From Ceratothoa steindachneri (lineage: Eukaryota; Arthropoda; Malacostraca; Isopoda; Cymothoidae), in the NCBI GenBank assembly GCA_963969495.1, contig OZ018324.1, forward strand, positions 155,152,672 to 155,216,671: a stretch of 64,000 nucleotides of DNA, read 5' to 3'. Each line of letters begins with the position of its first letter. Within the stretch, counting starts at the first letter, position 1. Both the position numbers and the translations under genes were made by a program. A model generated the notes under the pieces. That model was not told the DNA's origin. It saw only the letters and a list, made by a program, of their open reading frames with translations, and did not search any database. Positions 46,008-57,002 of the stretch are shown here, piece by piece.

Positions 46008-47522
46008 GGAATAGCATGAAAATGGAGAAGACACCTTATATAGGTTACAAAGATACAAAGGGAACGTCCTTCACATAGTACAAACCAATGAAAAAAGCAT
46101 AAAAACAAGACAGAAAAATACCAAGTAAAAGAACAATAGGCAACTAATAACAGACATGTGCATCCCTAAAACGATATATACACAACAACGCTATGTATAT
46201 GAATGGAATATGGTGGGTTAAAAAAACATTTTAAAGGATTATCATTAGAACGAAAACATTATATATGGAATTCTTTGAGACGTTATTCTTGCCCCTAATC
46301 CTCGATTTTTCTATTGTATGGTACCGTTACAGTGATGATATTATATTCTTTTGGCCTTCCTCAAAAGATATTCATAATTTTCTATGTAATCTTAATTCTC
46401 TAACCCCTTCTATTAAATTTTCACTTGAAATTGACGAAAATGGGACTCTTCCTTTTCTTGACCTTTTGATACATAGGACGCCGTAAGGTTTTAAATTCTC
46501 TGTTTATCGCAAACCGTCTAACTCCAGTTCATATATTTACTTTTATTCTTTTCATAGTGTTAAAATTTAACGGTCTGTATTCACTTCTATGTTTCTGCGT
46601 GCATTACGCCTTGTTAGTCCGGAATTTTTGGATAAGGAATTGTCCAATATCTTTGAAATAGGTAAGAAACTTTGTTATCCTCGTAAATTTTTGCATACTT
46701 CATTAAACTTTGCAAAGAGAACTTTTTATAGAACTGATAACTCACCGGTTTTCGATTACAAAAATTGTCTTATCTTGCCATACTTTGGACCATTTATTTG
46801 TCTCACCCGTATTTTTAAGCAACTTAATATCTCTGTAAATTTTAGATATGAATCCACTTTATATAAAATGTTGGTCCACAATAATACAAGGAAAAAAGGT
46901 AGAGTATATTCTATAGAATGTTCTATTTGTAATTTACCTTACCCTGGGCAAACTGGTAAATCTTTATCTACTAGAATTTACCAACATAAGTATAATATTA
47001 GAAGAGGTGAAATAAACAGCGCTTTATTTTTACATTTATATGAAAATAACCACCCCATTGACTGAAATTCTGCAAAATTCCTTTATTATTCCTCTGATTT
47101 CACAAAAAGAAATATTGTCGAGTTTTACTTAATTGGCATCTTACCCAATATAAACATTTCCCCTGGCTTATTTAAACTCGACTCTGTTTTTTAAAAAAAC
47201 TTGTACTAAATGAAATAACTCTTTATCAGTGTAATATCATTCGCATTGCCTCCCCACCACGTATCTTTGTTGTGCCTGTGAATTAACTCTTTGCCCTAAT
47301 GTTTTCGTTCCAATGATAATCCTTTAAAATGTTTTTTTCACGTTTTTTGTAAATTGTTTTAGGGATGCACATATCTGTTAATAGTTCCCTATTGTTCTTT
47401 TTACTGGTATTTTTCTATCTTGTTTTTTGTGTTTTTTTCGATTGGTTTGTACTATGTGATGGGCGTTCCCTTCGTATCTTTGTACCTTATATAAGGTGTC
47501 TTCTCCACTTTCATGCCATTCC
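46008..47522 (+). mobile_element. Penelope-like retroelement with inverted terminal repeats
   Basis: Left arm 46008-46260 and right arm 47298-47522 are reverse complements with small gaps: GGAATAGCATGAAAATGGAG against CTCCACTTTCATGCCATTCC, and CATTTTAAAGGATTATCATT against its complement. Between them lies a partial Penelope ORF. Terminal repeats in inverted orientation are a known arrangement for this class. CT repeats on the left and a TA microsatellite shortly after the right arm flank it. Confidence 0.85.
46265..47192 (+). pseudogene. Penelope-like protein: reverse transcriptase end and GIY-YIG endonuclease
   Basis: Penelope elements encode an RT followed by a GIY-YIG nuclease. Only the RT from the catalytic motif on is left: WYRYSDDIIFFWPSS (46316-46360), SLEIDENGTLPFLDLLIHR, TAA at 46484-46486, then in the same frame FSVYRKPSNSSSYIYF, a second stop near 46568, MFLRALRLVSPEFLDKELSN, and the nuclease: GRVYSIECSICNLPYPGQTG (the GIY-YIG variant VYSI...PYPGQT) and TRIYQHKYNIRRGEINSALF. 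A stop follows at 47063-47065, with more coding-like sequence (NIVEFYLIGILPNINISPGL) to about 47190. The first part of the RT is missing. One frame with three or four stops points to point decay, not rearrangement. Confidence 0.88.
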
Positions 47523-47597
47523 TTGGGTTAATTTTTCTTATTATTGCTTTCCTCACGTGCCACTTTGTGAGTTTTTTCATTATATCTATCTATCTAG

Positions 47598-47598
<1 letters not shown>

Positions 47599-47661
<63 letters not shown>
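47599..47661. repeat. (TA)n microsatellite next to the Penelope-like element
   Basis: About 63 bp of TA following a CTAT/TCTA run. Confidence 0.95.
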
Positions 47662-47665
<4 letters not shown>

Positions 47666-48682
47666 TTTTTTATTTTTTTTTTCACCCCTTTATATGTACA
47701 ATGTGCATAAAAATAACTCATCGAACCATCGTTTCAAAAATGGCTAGAAAACACTGGGAACTTGATTCATGGTTGGGCCGAGTTTTTGAGATAACTTCGG
47801 GATGTTACATCATTCGTAATTTTTTTTATTCCTGAGTGACTTTACTCAATGATATTTATTGATTTAGCAATGATAAGATCTAATACGGTTAGATTAGGTT
47901 TCTGATTAAAATTTTTTATATACTTTCTTCATATTTTATAGGTCGGTAGTCATTATTTTTGTGAAATAATAAATAGGCTAAGAACAAATTTGGTGTTCGC
48001 TTCAGAATGAAGGGAATTATAAATAGTATCACTAAGAATTCCGCGGTACACAAATCATGCATTGGATCAATCTTCATTTTGGAGGCATTTGTGAAGTGTC
48101 AATCTCTCAATAGCAAAAAGAAATTGTGTTCACACAAATGTGTGTCCATTTCGCCAGTTTTCGCTTGTTTGATTCAAAATTACGTGGTTATACTAATAAG
48201 TGGAAACGAAGTAGATTGCAGATGTGTTTGATATAACGTTTATAAGCTTCTCGTTGCACTTTGATCAATTATAAGCGCTCATACCAAATCATAATATCTC
48301 TGTAGTAAAAGAAGAATAGGAAAAGAAGAAAAAAATGACGGGTGAAGTAGTTCTTCCAACTGTCCGTAGAGGCCACTTGCAAAACCTTGAGATACAAGGG
48401 GTCTCTGACTTGTGAGAAGGTGGAATCTGGCCATCAACAAACAGAAGGGTGATGACATTCGATACGATTTTGATAAATGAGGCGAGGATGCAAAAGGGAA
48501 AATTAGTAAAGAAAACAAAAAGGTAGAGAATAACTGAATCAATTGGTGGGATATCTCCGTTTTGATTCCTGTGTTTTTACAAAGATTTTTGTGTACACTT
48601 TAAAAAGCCTCCTTGTACCCTCTTTTATCACATTTTATTTTTCGCTCATTCTGCCTCTCTACCCTTCATTGATTCGCTTTAT
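47662..48682. other. No gene recognised
   Basis: Short frames only. Confidence 0.4.
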
Positions 48683-48690
48683 GTGCTATA

Positions 48691-49122
48691 CCAGAGGCGG
48701 GTCCAGGATAAAATTACCGGGAGCGGGAGGGGGCTAACCTGATTTCCTCCCTTTGAGGAGTCTGAGAAAAGGGCATTGATGACTAATAAGGATTATCATA
48801 GGCAGAATTGATAATAAATAACAGCATCTCATAAAGGAATGATTACTAACTCTCTCAGATCCGAATTTTGTCCAGACATTAGAAAATTATGAATTGTAGT
48901 TTTGGGAGGTCAACTAAGGTATAACACTGACTCTAATAATTATTTTTGAGATTTACTTGTATTTTAGACATGTATTATATATATATGCTTTTTATTACCT
49001 AACTTTCTAAATAGCAGAATACAAGTATGGCTTAAAAAAGAAGTATAAACATAAACGGAATCTCAAATTTGGGGTGGCTTCAACCCTCTCAGCCTCCCAC
49101 CCCACCCTCCGGATCCGCGCCG
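48691..49122 (+). mobile_element. Repeat R3, copy b: complete hAT-type MITE with perfect 8-bp target duplication
   Basis: Flanked by GTGCTATA at 48683-48690 and again at 49123-49130. Termini are CCAGAGGCGGGTCCAGG and, reverse-complemented, CGGCGCGGATCCGG. 432 bp, no coding capacity. The copy at 63651 shows the cleaner left end CAGTGGCGGATCCAGGATAA. The 8-bp duplication and CA-G terminus fit mobilisation by a hAT transposase. Confidence 0.87.
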
Positions 49123-49244
49123 GTGCTATATCCTCGTTTGGCGTAAGTCAATACACTTTTGAACTTGACGTAAATCGAAGGTCTACACCCTGGGGCTTCT
49201 GGCGACGATTCCTTCTGCAGTGGTAAGCACAACCAACTTCAAAT

Positions 49245-49465
49245 CTGAGGACTCTATAAGTTACTATGTCGGTCCATAGGTCGGTCGGCCGATCGGATGG
49301 TAACCGTTTTACTTTCCAATGAATTTTCTTTTTGCAATAACATCGTAACTATTCGGCCGATTATAGCGAAATTCAAAACCCTTATGTCGTTTTACATTCT
49401 CTTTCGAATAATATAATTGACAAGATCCTCCCAAGGTTAGTCCGGGAATTATTGACCGGCGATGG
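49245..49465 (+). repeat. Dispersed repeat R2, copy b (truncated)
   Basis: Shares CTATGTCGGTCCATAGGTC, GGATGGTAACCGTTTT, ACATCGTAACTATTCGGCCG and GGTTAGTCCGGGAATTATTG with copy a; lacks the GTCGCGTGC ends. Confidence 0.75.
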
Positions 49466-49479
49466 TCAATTAGGGGTGA

Positions 49480-50040
49480 AATACAATGAGCTAACTCAGG
49501 ATATTAGAACGTAAATTAGGGTAGCAAAAAAAATTATGAAATTAAAGTGGCAAATAAGCAAAGGAAGATCCCAAAAGTTTCTTTCAATTATACAGAAATA
49601 AGATTAAAGATAAAATGGGCTCAATTAAATCTATATTTTATTATTGAATAAGAAATGCAAAGTTATATATAGAAGAAATTAGTGGAACAATATTATAAAT
49701 AAATCACAATTGATATCAAATATATTAAAAAGAAGTAATCCAGACACAACATTAAGAAAGGATAAATCAAGAATAATGCACATACGAGTATAATAGAGTT
49801 AATGCAAGCTTAAGAAAAACAAAAAAATAGAATAAGGAAATGTAAAAAAATATAAGAGCAAAATTAAAACACGAAGTCGAAAGAGCAGGATCCGAATGAT
49901 TCAAAAGGTAAATATTGGAACAAAAGTAAACTTAAAAACTGGTACAACAGAGAACAGCAAATCTTCATCTATCTCCCGCTCCTCTGCACAGGATATTTAG
50001 TCCTATTTTTAAGTTTGAAAATGAAGGCCTAAGGGAGAAT
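49480..50040 (+). pseudogene. Very degenerate LINE linker fragment
   Basis: Around 49480-49620 the plus strand reads, with shifts, RVAKKNYEIKVANKQRK then a KDPKSFFxLYRNKIKDKMGS-like segment, matching the KNxKxFFxYxRxKxxxKxxxGPI linker upstream of CR1 reverse transcriptases (NNNKDPKKFFSYYRINNQ in the 13 kb element). The remainder is unreadable. Confidence 0.4.
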
Positions 50041-50114
50041 CATTGTTTCTCGGTAGGATCAGAAATTAAAACTGTAATTTTTTTTTTTACGATCGCTACT
50101 CAGCTAAAAACGTA

Positions 50115-50537
50115 AACAAGATCAACAGACCTAAGTCGCGTGCTCTTAATTATTCTGACTGATATATAACTTTACGGCCTTCGAAATTTCAACAGGTGTG
50201 GCAATCCGACTCATAGTTAGCTTTCTTTTAATACTTATCGGACTAACCTTGAGAAAACCTTAGTAATTATATCATTAGAAAGAGAATGTAAAACAACATA
50301 AAGATTTCAAATTTCGTTAGAATCGGCCGAATAGTTACGATGTGATTGCCAAATAATTCCAAGGCTAACCTTGGGAGGACCTTAGAAGTTACTGGCTTCG
50401 AATTTCGTTAGAATTGGTCAAATAGTTACACTGTTATTGCCAAAAAAACTCATTGAAAAGTAAAATGGATACCATCCGACTGATCGACCTACGGACAGAA
50501 ATAGTAACTCATAGAGTCGCCTTTACGCAACTAAAAA
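50115..50537 (-). repeat. Dispersed repeat R2, copy c (inverted)
   Basis: Ends ACAGACCTAAGTCGCGTGCT and AGTCGCCTTTACGCAACT. Contains ATAGTTACGATGTGATTGCC, GGCTAACCTTGGGAGGACCT and an internal repetition of the TTAGAATYGGYC...TTGCCAAA block. Together with copy b it frames about 650 bp in opposite orientation. Confidence 0.78.
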
Positions 50538-50649
50538 AGTGTTCCCGACAAAAATGAATTCACTTTAGAAGTGATTTACGAACAGGAAAAATAACAGTTT
50601 ATGGTTTGAAGAAAAGTTTTAGCCATTCAATCTAAACGGCTTTATCATG

Positions 50650-51115
50650 AAACATAATGACTCAGCGGGAAAGTAACGGCACCAGCAGGAATATCATGGA
50701 AAAGAAAAACAAAATTTATTTTATTGACTCAAATGAAAGTAATGTAAACTATCGGGTATACATCAGACTGTTAGCGTGCTACTTCCTGATTGCAGTCAGC
50801 TGTACATACACTCATGGTGACTACATTTTTCCGCATGCAAGCCGTGTAACTCAGAAGTATCTAGAACAAAATAGTCATAATTTCATCAGAAAGAACGAAT
50901 GGCCACCTCAATTGCCCCACTCTAATCCAATGGATTATTTATTATAAGACTCTCTAATGGAGGTTTATTGCAAGAAAAGATAAATTTACTGAAAATGAAC
51001 TTAAGGGAAGACATAACGATGGATTATGCCAAAAAATGCATCGCTTAATGGAAGATGAGAGTGGGAACAGTATAACAACATGAAGGTGGTCACTGATCAG
51101 TTTATTAAATAAATT
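50650..51115 (+). pseudogene. Mariner transposase C-terminal half, decayed
   Basis: Codons near 50690-50770 correspond to the SAGISWKRKTKIYFID segment, and 50840-50947 read HASRVTQKYLEQNSHNFIRK followed by NEWPPQLPHSNPMDYLL, the mariner region just before and at the third catalytic acidic residue (usually NEWPPxSPDLNPMDY). A shifted continuation reads DSLMEVYCKK, then MKVVTDQFIK near 51080-51108. Terminal repeats not identified. Confidence 0.8.
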
Positions 51116-52104
51116 TATTTCAATTAAGATTCTCTTTTGGTTGGCACACTTTATGATCTTATGGTACAGCCTCTATCTCTGAATATATATGCAGTAATTA
51201 TACAGCATACATGTGAGTTAATGTGGGCAAAATATCACGTGTAAAAGATCTGAATTGTTTAAGTTATTCAACTTAAATTTAGTGGAGTTCTGGTCGTTGT
51301 GAGGTAAACTCTGGTGTAATAATGATATAAATAATGATTTCATGGATATTTGACCTTAAACTGTACCTTTTTATTCGCTCTTGAATAGTTAAAAATATTC
51401 CTCAATTAGGGAAAATTTCTATTTATAGAAATTCGTTAAATCTAGTTTAAAATTGATTAAAACGATGGTTTGAGTGAAATAATTATGATACTGCCTTCAG
51501 CATGGAGCTGCTAATCCTTATTCTATCTAAGAATTACAATAGAAAAGATATTTACCAAAGCGATGGACCATCTGTCCTATGAGATGCTGATGAGCTTGGA
51601 CATGACGGGAGAGACTGTGGAGGGATGAGTTGTTCAAAAACAGCTGGGGGCTTAAAACCATCAATTCTCAGGGTTTCCTGCGGGGTTTTTGCGTTCACTT
51701 CCCAGTTTGGGGACACGATGTCTCTGAAATGATTTTTTGTTACAGATTTTGGCTCCAAACCCCATTCCTTACTGACAGAATAGGGCTTCATTCCCTTCAC
51801 CTTCGGCTATTATTAGACAGAGTCTTACCAAATTATTATGCTCATAGCCTTAGAACTTTGATTATATTAAGTAAGATATTTTAGTATATTTAAATAAATA
51901 AAATGTCTGTTTCGATAGATATAATACGTGTTTATTATTACATATTTTATGCACTTTGGCAAATTTTATATGCATTTTACTGCCAAATCTTTAAGCTTTG
52001 GAACAACGAGCAATGTGTCCATTGACTTTTTTAGCATCATTCCTTTATTAGCTGTTTATTCTTTTTTTAATCCCGTTTAGTTCATTCCAAGAGGCTCTTA
52101 GTCA
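51116..52104. other. No gene recognised; weak exon-like segment
   Basis: A minus-strand frame at 51552-51800 ends near a GTAAAT donor-like site at about 51556 and has an internal CATTTCAG at about 51735; no family recognised. Confidence 0.3.
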
Positions 52105-52106
52105 CA

Positions 52107-52560
52107 TACACAGTACCGTCTCAAAAGATCGGAACGCTGTAATCTATCACATCATGTTCCACAACTTTTGCCAGAGAAAATCCAAGGTTTCCATAATTAG
52201 TGTGCTATAGTTTATAATTTACACCTATAAACTACCTATGACTAAGGGTTATGCAAATTTGGATGAATAAAACGAAAGTTAAAAGCAGATAAGCAATTTA
52301 TTAGAAAAATTGAAGTGTCCATAATAATCGGAACGCTTAGTTTGTATAGCACCTAACTACAGTTTAATCTTGAGTACGTTAGATAATTCTCTTGCCAGCT
52401 GTCTGTCGTCCAGATAACATACCTAAGAAATCTTTCACGCCTCTTTCTGTCTGCGAGCTGATGTAAAGCTGCGCCACCAAGATGGTTTGTCGATCAGAGC
52501 CATTGCAGAGACTGTCAAGTTCTCGAAAAATGTAGTTCATAATTTTATGTCAACATATGA
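52107..52560 (+). mobile_element. Tc1-like transposon, left part
   Basis: Starts CACAGTACCGTCTCAAAAGA after TA, a Tc1-type terminus. At about 52455-52555 the frame reads KLRHQDGLSIRAIAETVKFS then KNVVHNFMS, the first helix-turn-helix of a Tc1 transposase. A second CGGAACGCT-type block at 52330 (first at 52129) marks the subterminal repeat. Continuity with the 53.9 kb catalytic part is broken. Confidence 0.72.
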
Positions 52561-53930
52561 TAAAACAAGTTTATTTTTTGAACTTCCAGTGTTTTGTGTG
52601 AAATTTCTATGTTTTAATAGGGAATGAACATGTTTTAATTTTGTACTATATGTTTAATCTAAGATTTCTTTAAACAATCGTCACAGGATTTAATTTTATA
52701 ACGTTCCACTCGTGAATATAATGAGCAAATTAAAAGTGGGCGTGTTGTAGGATGAAGGCTTGGTCTGTGGTCAGTCTTGAGATTAAACGTTAAGATTCGT
52801 GGTGATCTATGATTTGTGAAGTACTTAATATATGAATTCGTACAGCATTCTCCAGTACATAAAAAAATGATACTTCATATATTAGGTATTCTACGAATTC
52901 CAAGGCGACAGACGAATACAGAAATTTGAAGAAGGATTCTGAATAAGAGATTTAAAAGCAGATTCACCGCCTCCATTCAAATAATTCCTGGATTTAAAAC
53001 AAAAAATGCTTCATCAACGGGAATGTGAAGTAACGATTTTTATGTATTAGAGTATCCTGTAAGGATTTATATATAATGGCTTTCACTCTAAAGAGTATTT
53101 AAAGGTCTCTATCTTCTTCTGTGAACGCGTCCGCGAACTTACTACCCCGATTCAAGAGCCGCATGCTCGATCGCAAACTGGTAATCTGAAGTTCTGGGTC
53201 CACCCTGGAAGTCAGGAGACGCCTCTGTGTGGAATTGTTTAGCGTGGGAACCTGCAGCACTCTCAGAGAACCCACGATCTTCATCGGAACAGCTGTTGTT
53301 TTAGTGGCACGAAAGATCGAGACGACTGAACCATTGATCTGATTGCAACCCTCGTCCACCTCTGTGACCGTTGACCAAATCGAGTAGGTCCGTCCGCTCA
53401 CTCCGCCGTTGGGCATTTTCCGCAGTGGCCATCTAACTAGGCCGGATGTTCGCCTCCCGTTGGCACGTTGATGTGTCAAGTGCTCGTCCGCGAGCCAAAC
53501 GCTTCCAAGACGCACCTGCTACCATGTCTCTTGTAGGTTTAGTTTCTTGCCCTGAAGCAGAGGGAGGTGGGGGGTCGCGCTCCTTTCTGCTAATCTTGAT
53601 GCAGTAACTTTTTATATATTTATATTATATTTATATTTTATATATTACTTCACAAATGGTAGATGATCACGAATCCTAAAGTTTAACATCAATATTCACC
53701 AAGGACCAATCCCCACATCTTACACCACGAGAGGGACGTTATAAAATCAGATTATCTGACGTCCCAAGAGTATGAGGAAAGCTTAAAATAAACATAATTA
53801 AAAATTAAAACCTATTCATTTCCTATTAAAACCTAGAAATTTAATACAAAACACTAAATGTGAAAAAAGAGAATAATATCGAAGCTAATATCGACTTTTT
53901 AAAACGGTTTATGGAAGGCAGACAGACTGT
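52561..53930. other. Intervening segment splitting the Tc1-like element, with orphan ORF
   Basis: About 1.35 kb between the DNA-binding and catalytic parts of Tc1. It carries a 138-codon minus-strand frame (53515-53099; starts GTG, or continues from an AG at about 53519) with VRWPLRKMPNGGVSGRTYSI and SVVSIFRATKTTAVPMKIVG. I do not recognise the protein. The frame is GC-richer than its surroundings. Neither terminal repeats nor target duplication were found. Confidence 0.45.
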
Positions 53931-53934
53931 ATCA

Positions 53935-54425
53935 CACCCGCGATCAAGCCATTGATCTGTCGAAGAACAAGAGGGCTCGTCTTGCATTCACCACTGAACA
54001 CGTTACATGAATGGATAATCAACGTAGCCACGTCAATTTCAGTGACGCATTTAAGTTCAATTTATTCGGATCCGATGACAGAAAGTTCGTTACTCTCAGA
54101 GCGAAAGATTGTCTGTCAATTGCACCGAAAAGAGTGTGAAGTTTCGCAGAGGCAGTGTCATGGTCTGATGCGTGATTTCGTTAGAAGGTACTGGGCTACT
54201 TGTGCTCTTGCAGGCACAGTGACTGCACAAGTATACATGGAATTGCTGCGATAGCATGCTTTTTCCCATCTGCCAACCCCCGAAGCCCACCCTGAAATTT
54301 TGATGCAGGCTAACGCTTCCTGCCACACGGCCAAGTCGGTGAAGACATTCCTGAACGACGAGCACATCACTGTTTTAAGCGGCCATGCACATATTCCGAA
54401 CCTGTGCTCGATCACAAACATCATT
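53935..54425 (+). pseudogene. Tc1-like transposase catalytic part, decayed
   Basis: Reading with frame changes: KNKRARLAFTTEHVT (53970-54010), VNFSDAFKFNLFGSDDRKFV (54033-54090; first catalytic Asp region, usually FSDESKFNLFGSD), SVKF then SVMV-type codons (54138-54160), GTVTAQVYMELLR (54213-54254), ASCHTAKSVKTFLNDEHITV (54315-54375; second catalytic region, usually DNAxxHTA) and SGHAHIPNLCSIT in place of SPDLNPIENLW. Multiple stops; the first catalytic Asp-Glu is changed to Asp-Ala. Confidence 0.85.
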
Positions 54426-55300
54426 TTTATTCATTTTATTATTATCGCTTTATTTTAGTTATTTCTCTTTAATTTAGATATTTAGTCACATTTATTTTAA
54501 TCCCCTTTATTTATTTATTTATTTTTATTATTACTCACTTTAATTCATATTATTATAATCACTAAATTTAGTTCCTATTATTTTAATTTAGTTGTGTCAC
54601 TTTTATTATTCTTATCACTTATATTATTATTTTAATCACTCGTTCACTATGGTCACTTTGGCGTGTTATTTATCTATTCCAGACGTTTTTAGTCTATTTT
54701 TGACACTTTGCATACCGACATGTTAACGGTATGGACACAAGAATCTGGAATATAGAATGCACTCTCCGTCAACCCTGTAACTTCTTTTTAGAGAAAACGG
54801 ACCCTCGAATGTCCATTTGTACTTCCTGTGAAAAATCCCGTGGAGCAGTTGCACGGGGTCTCTTTGGGGGGCATGCATATTGCACAGGGTTGATCCGAAG
54901 ACCTTGGGGGCCGCGTCCTCTCCGCCAAAGTGGAAACCTTTTTCTCAGTGAGGGGAACATTTGGGTGTTTCAGAATTTCTTCTTCTTCGTCCTCTTCTTC
55001 CGTAGTAGGGGTGTCCTTGTCTTCCTTTTCTTCTTTCCTCTACGCCTTTTCTTCTTTGCCAATGGAATTATCATTGAACTTAACAAAAATCTCAGCCTTG
55101 CCTTATATACTTTAAATCATATTAAATCTAGCCAAATAATAAAAACACATTTCCCCAATCAAATTCAATATGAATCTTATATTATTTTGTCTATTTAAAC
55201 CTTACATTTTAATGGTAACTTAGATTTTTATTTAAACTTCTGCATTGGGACCTCAATTGATATGAACGTCTTCTTGAAGTCAGTCAGATCATTTTATCCT
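54426..55300. other. AT-rich tract followed by an unrecognised minus-strand frame
   Basis: 54430-54720 is low-complexity TTTATT-type sequence. On the minus strand 54955-54723 is an open frame with NMHAPQRDPVQLLHGIFHRK and YKWTFEGPFSLKRSYRVDGE; a second frame one base off upstream is acidic (TPTTEEEDEEEEILKHPNVP). An A5 run joins them, so a single-base slip may have split one coding sequence. No family recognised. Confidence 0.35.
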
Positions 55301-55309
55301 TTGTTTTAG

Positions 55310-55394
55310 AGCTCTTGCTAGCCGAGTGGATACGGAAATGGTCTTCCAACTTCGCGGTACGGGTTCCATCCTGGCAGGATGGAACCCGTACCGC
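55310..55394 (+). repeat. tRNA-like (SINE-like) head ending in a 41-bp palindrome
   Basis: TAGCCGAGTGG (55319-55329) resembles a pol III A box and GGGTTCCATCC (55361-55371) a B box 42 bp later. The B-box side is the left arm of an exact palindrome: GCGGTACGGGTTCCATCCTG (55354-55373), one central base, then its complement (55375-55394). No tRNA acceptor stem or 3' SINE tail seen. Confidence 0.5.
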
Positions 55395-55585
55395 TATATA
55401 GCACTTTCACTATTTAATATGGGCAAATTTCTAATTATGATGTTATGACGAAAAATAGAGTGACCGCCATCTTGGGAGGCGTCTGAAGTCAAGTAACGCG
55501 GTAGAAAAACCTAACGACATTTGCAATCGCCTTTTGAATTAGAATCTAATGTTAGGCTTTCGAATTAGGAATATTACGAGTTTAT
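55395..55585 (-). repeat. Dispersed repeat R1, copy 2
   Basis: Reverse complement of 32743-33100 without the 145-bp middle segment; shares GCGATTGCAAATGTCGTTAG and CCTCCCAAGATGGCGG on the minus strand. It abuts the palindrome on one side and an R2 fragment on the other. Confidence 0.75.
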
Positions 55586-55712
55586 TTAACAAGGTCTGCT
55601 GACCAAAGTTGCGTGCTCTCAGTTATTCTGATTTTTAACCTTACGATCTTCAAAACTTTAATAATTCTTGGACTAACCTTGGGAGGACCTTGGCAATATA
55701 TCATTCGAAATG
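55586..55712 (-). repeat. Dispersed repeat R2, copy d (fragment)
   Basis: Shares AAGTTGCGTGCTCTCAGTTA, TTCTTGGACTAACCTTGGGA and ATATCATTCGAAA with copies c and e. Confidence 0.7.
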
Positions 55713-56999
55713 ATCTGATCCCCACTACCTCGAGAAGGATGCCCAGATGGAGGTTCTACCCTCGAGGTAAGTGGGAATCCTAACAGTGGTTAGATTCTAC
55801 ACCGGGACGTGCATTGAGGATGATAGGTTAGATCTATCTCGCAGGTTTCTGGTTGTCGATTACCGGCGGTAACGATATTTCCACTAAAGCCCCACCCCTG
55901 GACCATACCACAACTTGTGCCCCTCAAATCTTGAGACCAGTAATCCCAGGAGCCTATTATAAACCCTCCTTTTTAACCGGGTTTTTTTCCGCAGAATGAT
56001 GCCTTATTTTGGGGGGGTATGGGGTAGAGAAGCTTCTCTAGCACAATGGGTGAGGGAAGTCCATAAAAGGGTGAAGTTAGGGGAAGTGAAAATTTGTGTA
56101 ATGTATATTTACCCGCGTAGTCGAGAAAGGAGACGTAAGGCGATTTGGAACTTGAGGCTGCGCAACTCTCCGGAACTTATATTGAGGCCGCGCAACTCCC
56201 CAAAACCTATCTAACCACCACAATAGAAGTGTTTTTCCCCTAGAATAAAAATCGAAAAACAAAAAACTGTGTAAAGAAAGTGATGAAGATAAAGCGAGAA
56301 AATGTGCGTAAGACACTGCAGATCCTCTTTTAGGCAGTGGGGTCGGAGGATGGGAGGGGTGCGAATTGCAAGTTTTAGTAACGGGACGGAACCCAATCTT
56401 TCAGATGTCAGTCGCAGCATGGTTTCTGCACATGACCCTCCGTATGCGTAAAATGACAAATAAGGAAAGGAAAGAAGGGAAGATGGGGAGAGGGGGAGAC
56501 AAAGTACGAGGAGAAGAATGTTAACCCCCCAACTCAAGCCATAAGGGAGAGGTACCCCCCCCCCCCCGGCAAACGACCATGGATGAATGGACGAAAGCTG
56601 GTCGACGAGTAGCTTGCGAAATTAATTGTGAACAAGAAAATAGGTGAGATTTGTCTTGAAGGATTAAAGCTCAAATAGTCTCAATTTTCGTTGAGATTGC
56701 CGGCGATACTAGAACAACGTGATTGTGGGGGCGGGGGGATGGGGCTCCTCCAGGTACCACGTGTAACAGCACAATAGAAGCAGAATCCACTACCCGTGTT
56801 GGGGCAGGGAGGTTGGCGAATGCAAAAAATACATAAAAAGCAGAAAATATTGAAAGATATTAAGTAATATTTCCCAACCCGATAAATATTCTGGTAAAAA
56901 TACCGATTTATTGGCGTTAGAAATTAACATTTTTGTACCTTTAATTAGTACAATGAACACCGGGTTCTAGGCACCTTAGTTTAGTGTTCTAAGGGAGAA
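55713..56999. other. No gene recognised
   Basis: Minus-strand frame 56537-56211 (108 codons) has a Leu/Ser-rich N-terminus but no recognised family. A C tract lies at 56556-56568. Confidence 0.35.
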
Positions 57000-57002
57000 A
57001 CA

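Noticed and set aside
51552..51800. Minus-strand frame with a GTAAAT donor-like end as a host exon.
   Set aside because: Weak donor, uncertain acceptor and no recognised protein.
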